Below, piece by piece: positions 60,201 to 64,000 of a DNA stretch of 64,000 nucleotides. Both the position numbers and the translations under genes were made by a program. The notes beneath the pieces were generated by a model. It saw nothing but the letters and a program-made list of their open reading frames with translations. It was not told where the DNA came from and ran no database searches. How positions within the stretch are numbered: the stretch's first letter is position 1; each line of letters opens with the position of its first letter. Source of the stretch: Larus michahellis (taxonomy: Eukaryota; Chordata; Aves; Charadriiformes; Laridae); NCBI RefSeq assembly GCF_964199755.1, contig NC_133896.1, forward strand, positions 103,260,301-103,324,300, in the 5' to 3' direction.

Positions 60201-63200
60201 ATCTTACCTTTGGTAACCCCTCCCCAGGCACATAATGCATTCTTTCCTTTCCTTAAACCATCAAATTAGCTGTTAATAGCCGGCAGAAGGTGCTGTGAAG
60301 TATTCTGTGGGCTAACCTTAGCCTTCCGTATTCCCCTTTGATGGATATAGAAATATTAATGTTATTATTAATTAAATATTAACACGCTCTGGCCTACTAA
60401 TGTCCTTCTATTAAAACACCCTTACTACCAAGTTTACAAACTTCTTAAGCTAAGAAATAAATTAACATAGTACCAGGCTAGTTTAGTAACGAAGTTAGCA
60501 GGGAACATTATCACTTTTTCTTTTATTAACAATAAACCATTGTAAGTTTGCTTCTACTACGTCAAAAGCACTTAGGCAGGTCTCCCAGAAGCCTAATTAA
60601 TTTCTATGACAACCTTCTGCAATTTTACTACTAAAAGCCTTGATATACGTTAGAATAGAGAGAGGAGGAGCTTTGAACGCATACTGAAGGGTATGGCATA
60701 AGCCTGTGCTTGGGAGGGGGCGGGCGTGTGGTCCCTCTCCTTGCTAAGGGGCTCTCTAGTGCTTAGGGGAGAGCTGGTTCCCTCTGCAGATGGCGAACAA
60801 CAGCCCCCTTCAGGCTGTGGGCTCAGTTTGACAGGAAGAATGAGCTAAGATAAGACCCCCCCACACGCCGCTTATAATCCTTTTTTGAAGCCTGGCTGTA
60901 GCTTGGTCAGCTATTCCCCCTTAAAAACAAAATAAAATATTTTTGTGAGAAAGTGCTTTAAATATCCTCTCCCTCAACAGCTGTACCAGAGGAAGCCCCA
61001 TTATAGCAGGCTGGACCGGGAACACCTCAAACGTTGCCTCCCTTGTGTTTGCCATACTTGCAAACATTTATAAGGAGAACAAAACGAAAATACACTGAGC
61101 AGAAAGTCAATACTAAGTTCAGCCAGTTCAATTGAGCTGGAGCTTGAGGACTATTAGGCTAACATAACAGGACGTGTTTTATACAAAAGTTAATAGAGGT
61201 GAACGGCATGAACCGGCTTTGCTCTTCAGTAGATTTGTCTGTAGCACCACTTTGCAGATGCCTCTTCTGACAGCGTCCCTCCAGACTCCGCAGGGGGGCG
61301 AGGAGAAGGGGCTGCTGCGTCAATGGGCACCGGCCGGCCCTTCCCCAAAACCTGCGAGCTGCCCCCATGGGCTGGTCATGCTCCAGCCACAGCGTGCTCA
61401 GACCAAGCTGCTGCCTTTGACTAACTGCTTGGGCCAAAGCAGGGCCCCCAGGGAGGAAGGGTGAGGACTTGGGATGTCAGAAGTTCATTGCTATGGCTGT
61501 AATCGATTGCGTTTGGCTCCGGCTGCACTGTTTGGATTTGTTTCTCTTTCACGAAAGCAGGGCTGATACTCATTTTATAGTGACAGCTTGAACAGCTCAG
61601 GCATTAATAGGATCAGTAATATGGTAATGTCTCCTAACTAGAAATAAGCTTTAAATATGTTGAGAAGGGACGTGCACACCTTCAGGTGAAACAAATTCAG
61701 CCATCTACTCCAAGCCCCTTCTGTGGCTGCCACGGCAGTTCCTGAGCTGGGGAGCAGGGGGGCCACCAAGGCAGCATGTGAGCATGTGTTCACAGACACA
61801 CCCCCAGCTATTTTGTCTTCCGTAAACTTAAAAAGAAACATAAAAGCTGATTTTGTAACGCACGCGTAAGCTACTAAGGCAAACAATCTGTGACACCGTA
61901 AATTTGAGGCGATCCCCAAACAGACAGGCAGAGGGACAGGCATTTTTGTCAGCACGTGTTTCACGCGCGGTGTTCTCATGACTGGAAACACGTGTTTTCC
62001 CTCTCTCTGGGAAACCGTCCTGCAGAAAAGGCAAGTGACACGGGCACGAAGACGGCACAAGCGATTGCTAGGAAAACGCGAGCAGGCAGCCACCTCTCCC
62101 CGCTCTAACGAACAGATTTACCTGTTTAAACTTCACGGAGGTTGTTCTTCCCACCTGAATCTCCCAAATACAAACACCACAGTTCTGTGACTAAGCTCAA
62201 GCAATAGAAAACCACGAGGTAAAATGGGAGGCGGGGGTGATAAAAAGAAAAAGGTATTAACTATTACTATAGGGGGAAAATCACAGCCTTGGGCGGAAGG
62301 AAATTTTTCTACTCTCATCTTGCAGTGTTCATGTGACAGCACAGTGCACGATGCTGTGACATTCAAATAAAGTTATAATGCCATTTCTCAGATGCAGAAA
62401 TGCATTTGTCGGTAGTCCTATTGGATTTATAGAGGAAATTAGGGAGGCGACCTTTCTCCCTAATGAAATTTCTGTTAAGTGTCTCACTTTGGTAGAAATG
62501 TTACTCTGCTATTGAGCAGGAGTAAATCCTGTGCTCTCGTGAGCCAGTGCTGTGCAGACCACGTGGCGGGGTTAATGCTTATGTCTAGCTTGAGAAGAAG
62601 CGATGTCCAGAAAGGCAGGAGCGGGCTCCGGTCTCTGGTCCAAGGATCTGCATGGCCAGGCTGGCCGGGCCAGGGGGGAGGCAGCGCCGGAGGGAAGGAG
62701 CAGGCGCCCCCAGGCACGTGCCCTGTGGGGGCTCGAAGAGACAGACCGATGACTGCTGCGTATTTCCAAACTGGATTTGCAGAAACGATACGCATTGTCA
62801 TCATAACAGTAAAGATGGGAGGTGGATGAAAGCTTTTGTGTTTGCACAAAAATCAGCTAAACGCTCTGTTTCATTTCTTGTTGAGGCACAGAAAAAAGAG
62901 AAGGGCTCAAATGAGCAGAGGTTGTTTTTTAGGAGAAGCTTTTGCATTAGTGTCATCATGAGTCAACAATTCATACTAAGTTTCTTTGTATTAGCTCCCA
63001 CACATAATGTCGACGGGAGGGTAGCTTTGCTGCTTCCAGCTCTTTCCAACACGCAACCCAAGAGATGTTGCAATCACCAGGCTCTTAAAGATGCTGGAGT
63101 GCCCCCCCCCTGGATGCGCCTTTACACCCCCTGAGCTGCTGGGCACCTGACCTGGGTTTGGCCCTTGGTGAAAGGGGGACAAAAACACTTCCCCATCTCA

Positions 63201-64000
63201 CAGGAAAACAGTCACATAAATGCAGGTCTGGCTTTAAAGTGCTTAGGTACCATGGCAACATTGGTTTTCCAAGTGAAGAGAAAAGCTTTTCACACAGGGA
63301 GGAAAAATCAATACTTCAGGTAGTGGTTTGGAAGGACTGAGGGGGATATCAGGGGAATCTGTGCCTGTGCCAGGAGCAATCATCACCTCCTGGCATCCTC
63401 TGGAGAGATCATTTTCCCTGATCTACCACAACAGCTCGGAGGAATCAAACACCATGCCACAATTCTGATGGTGGAGTTAAATCAAAGCAGCATTTCTTGG
63501 ATCCCCCCTGCCTTAGAAGGGTATTTGGGAAGACGGGCCACAGCTGGGTCCCCACACAACGAGCAGCTGGAGAAGGTTTTGCTACTGGAAAGCAAGAGTT
63601 TGAGCTGTAGCCAGGTGGATTTGGTTGCTAGATTGCATTAAGGGACCGCAGTGGAAGGTTTAGGCCTTGCCTGAGGAAAGATAAGGTGGAGTAAACAAAA
63701 CCCGGACTCATGTTCATAAGCTGAAGTGTACTTTGCTTCCCTGTTGTGGGAGCTTTCGCTCTGAGGCAGCGTCCCTGAAGTGGCTCAGCTTTGGCAGGAG
63801 CTGCTGGAACCGTAGCAAAGCAGCTATTAATCCTTCTCGGCTGTTTGTTATTAAGTGCGTTTTATTGCTGGATGTTGATGGAGCCGTTATTAAGCAGGGG
63901 CAGGGTGGCCCACAGCTGAAAGCGAGCTGTGTAGGAGTGTGGCTCTGTGGTGGCATTTGTCTCCTGAGCACACGTGGCCCGTGCGGGAGCTGCTGGGGGC
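57256..64000. other. Intergenic, right flank of TAGLN3
   Basis: 6.7 kb with no recognisable exon, repeat family or RNA gene. In mammals TMPRSS7 follows TAGLN3 on the same strand; none of its trypsin, CUB or LDLR-A motifs are visible here. AT-rich stretches at 60240-60660 and 62330-62480 contain clusters of developmental factor motifs and could be conserved non-coding elements. Confidence 0.55.

Overview
The window looks like ordinary bird nuclear DNA. It has split genes with GT/AG introns, AATAAA poly(A) signals, one CpG-island promoter, and CR1 non-LTR retrotransposons as the only recognisable dispersed repeats. CR1 of this type, few repeats and compact introns point to Aves; I cannot fix the species. 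There is no operon, CRISPR array, prophage or recognisable RNA gene.

Three genes lie head to tail on the + strand, in the order I know from human 3q13.2 (PHLDB2, ABHD10, TAGLN3). (1) About 1-25,995: the 3' third of PHLDB2 (LL5-beta). Ten coding exons (2258-24181) keep one open frame of 453 codons plus stop and end in the C-terminal PH domain. A 3' UTR of about 1.8 kb follows. The 5' part lies left of the window. (2) 27,560-35,410: ABHD10, complete. It starts in a CpG island with two perfect NRF-1 palindromes, and its five exons encode 296 aa with an intact Ser/Asp/His triad. (3) 46,069-57,255: TAGLN3 (NP25/NP22), with four coding exons for exactly 199 aa (CH domain plus calponin-like repeat). 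Its non-coding first exon and promoter were not located.

CR1 copies: a 2.4 kb antisense copy in a PHLDB2 intron (18551-20961) with one frameshift in its endonuclease/RT frame; an antisense 3' fragment directly upstream of the ABHD10 CpG island (27094-27509); a short sense 3' end at 42351-42431; and a decayed fragment at 32618-32790 in an ABHD10 intron. The rest is intron or intergenic DNA with homopolymer runs, small hairpins and a few possible regulatory clusters. The last 6.7 kb, where TMPRSS7 would follow in mammals, shows no exon I can recognise.

The three genes do not form a pathway: PHLDB2 is a cortical phosphoinositide-binding adaptor, ABHD10 a mitochondrial thioesterase, and TAGLN3 a neuronal actin/cytoskeleton-associated protein. 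I found no undescribed system. The points most worth checking are the NRF-1 pair at ABHD10, the nested splice acceptors of ABHD10 exon 2, the perfect AP-1 inverted repeat in TAGLN3, and the nearly intact CR1.
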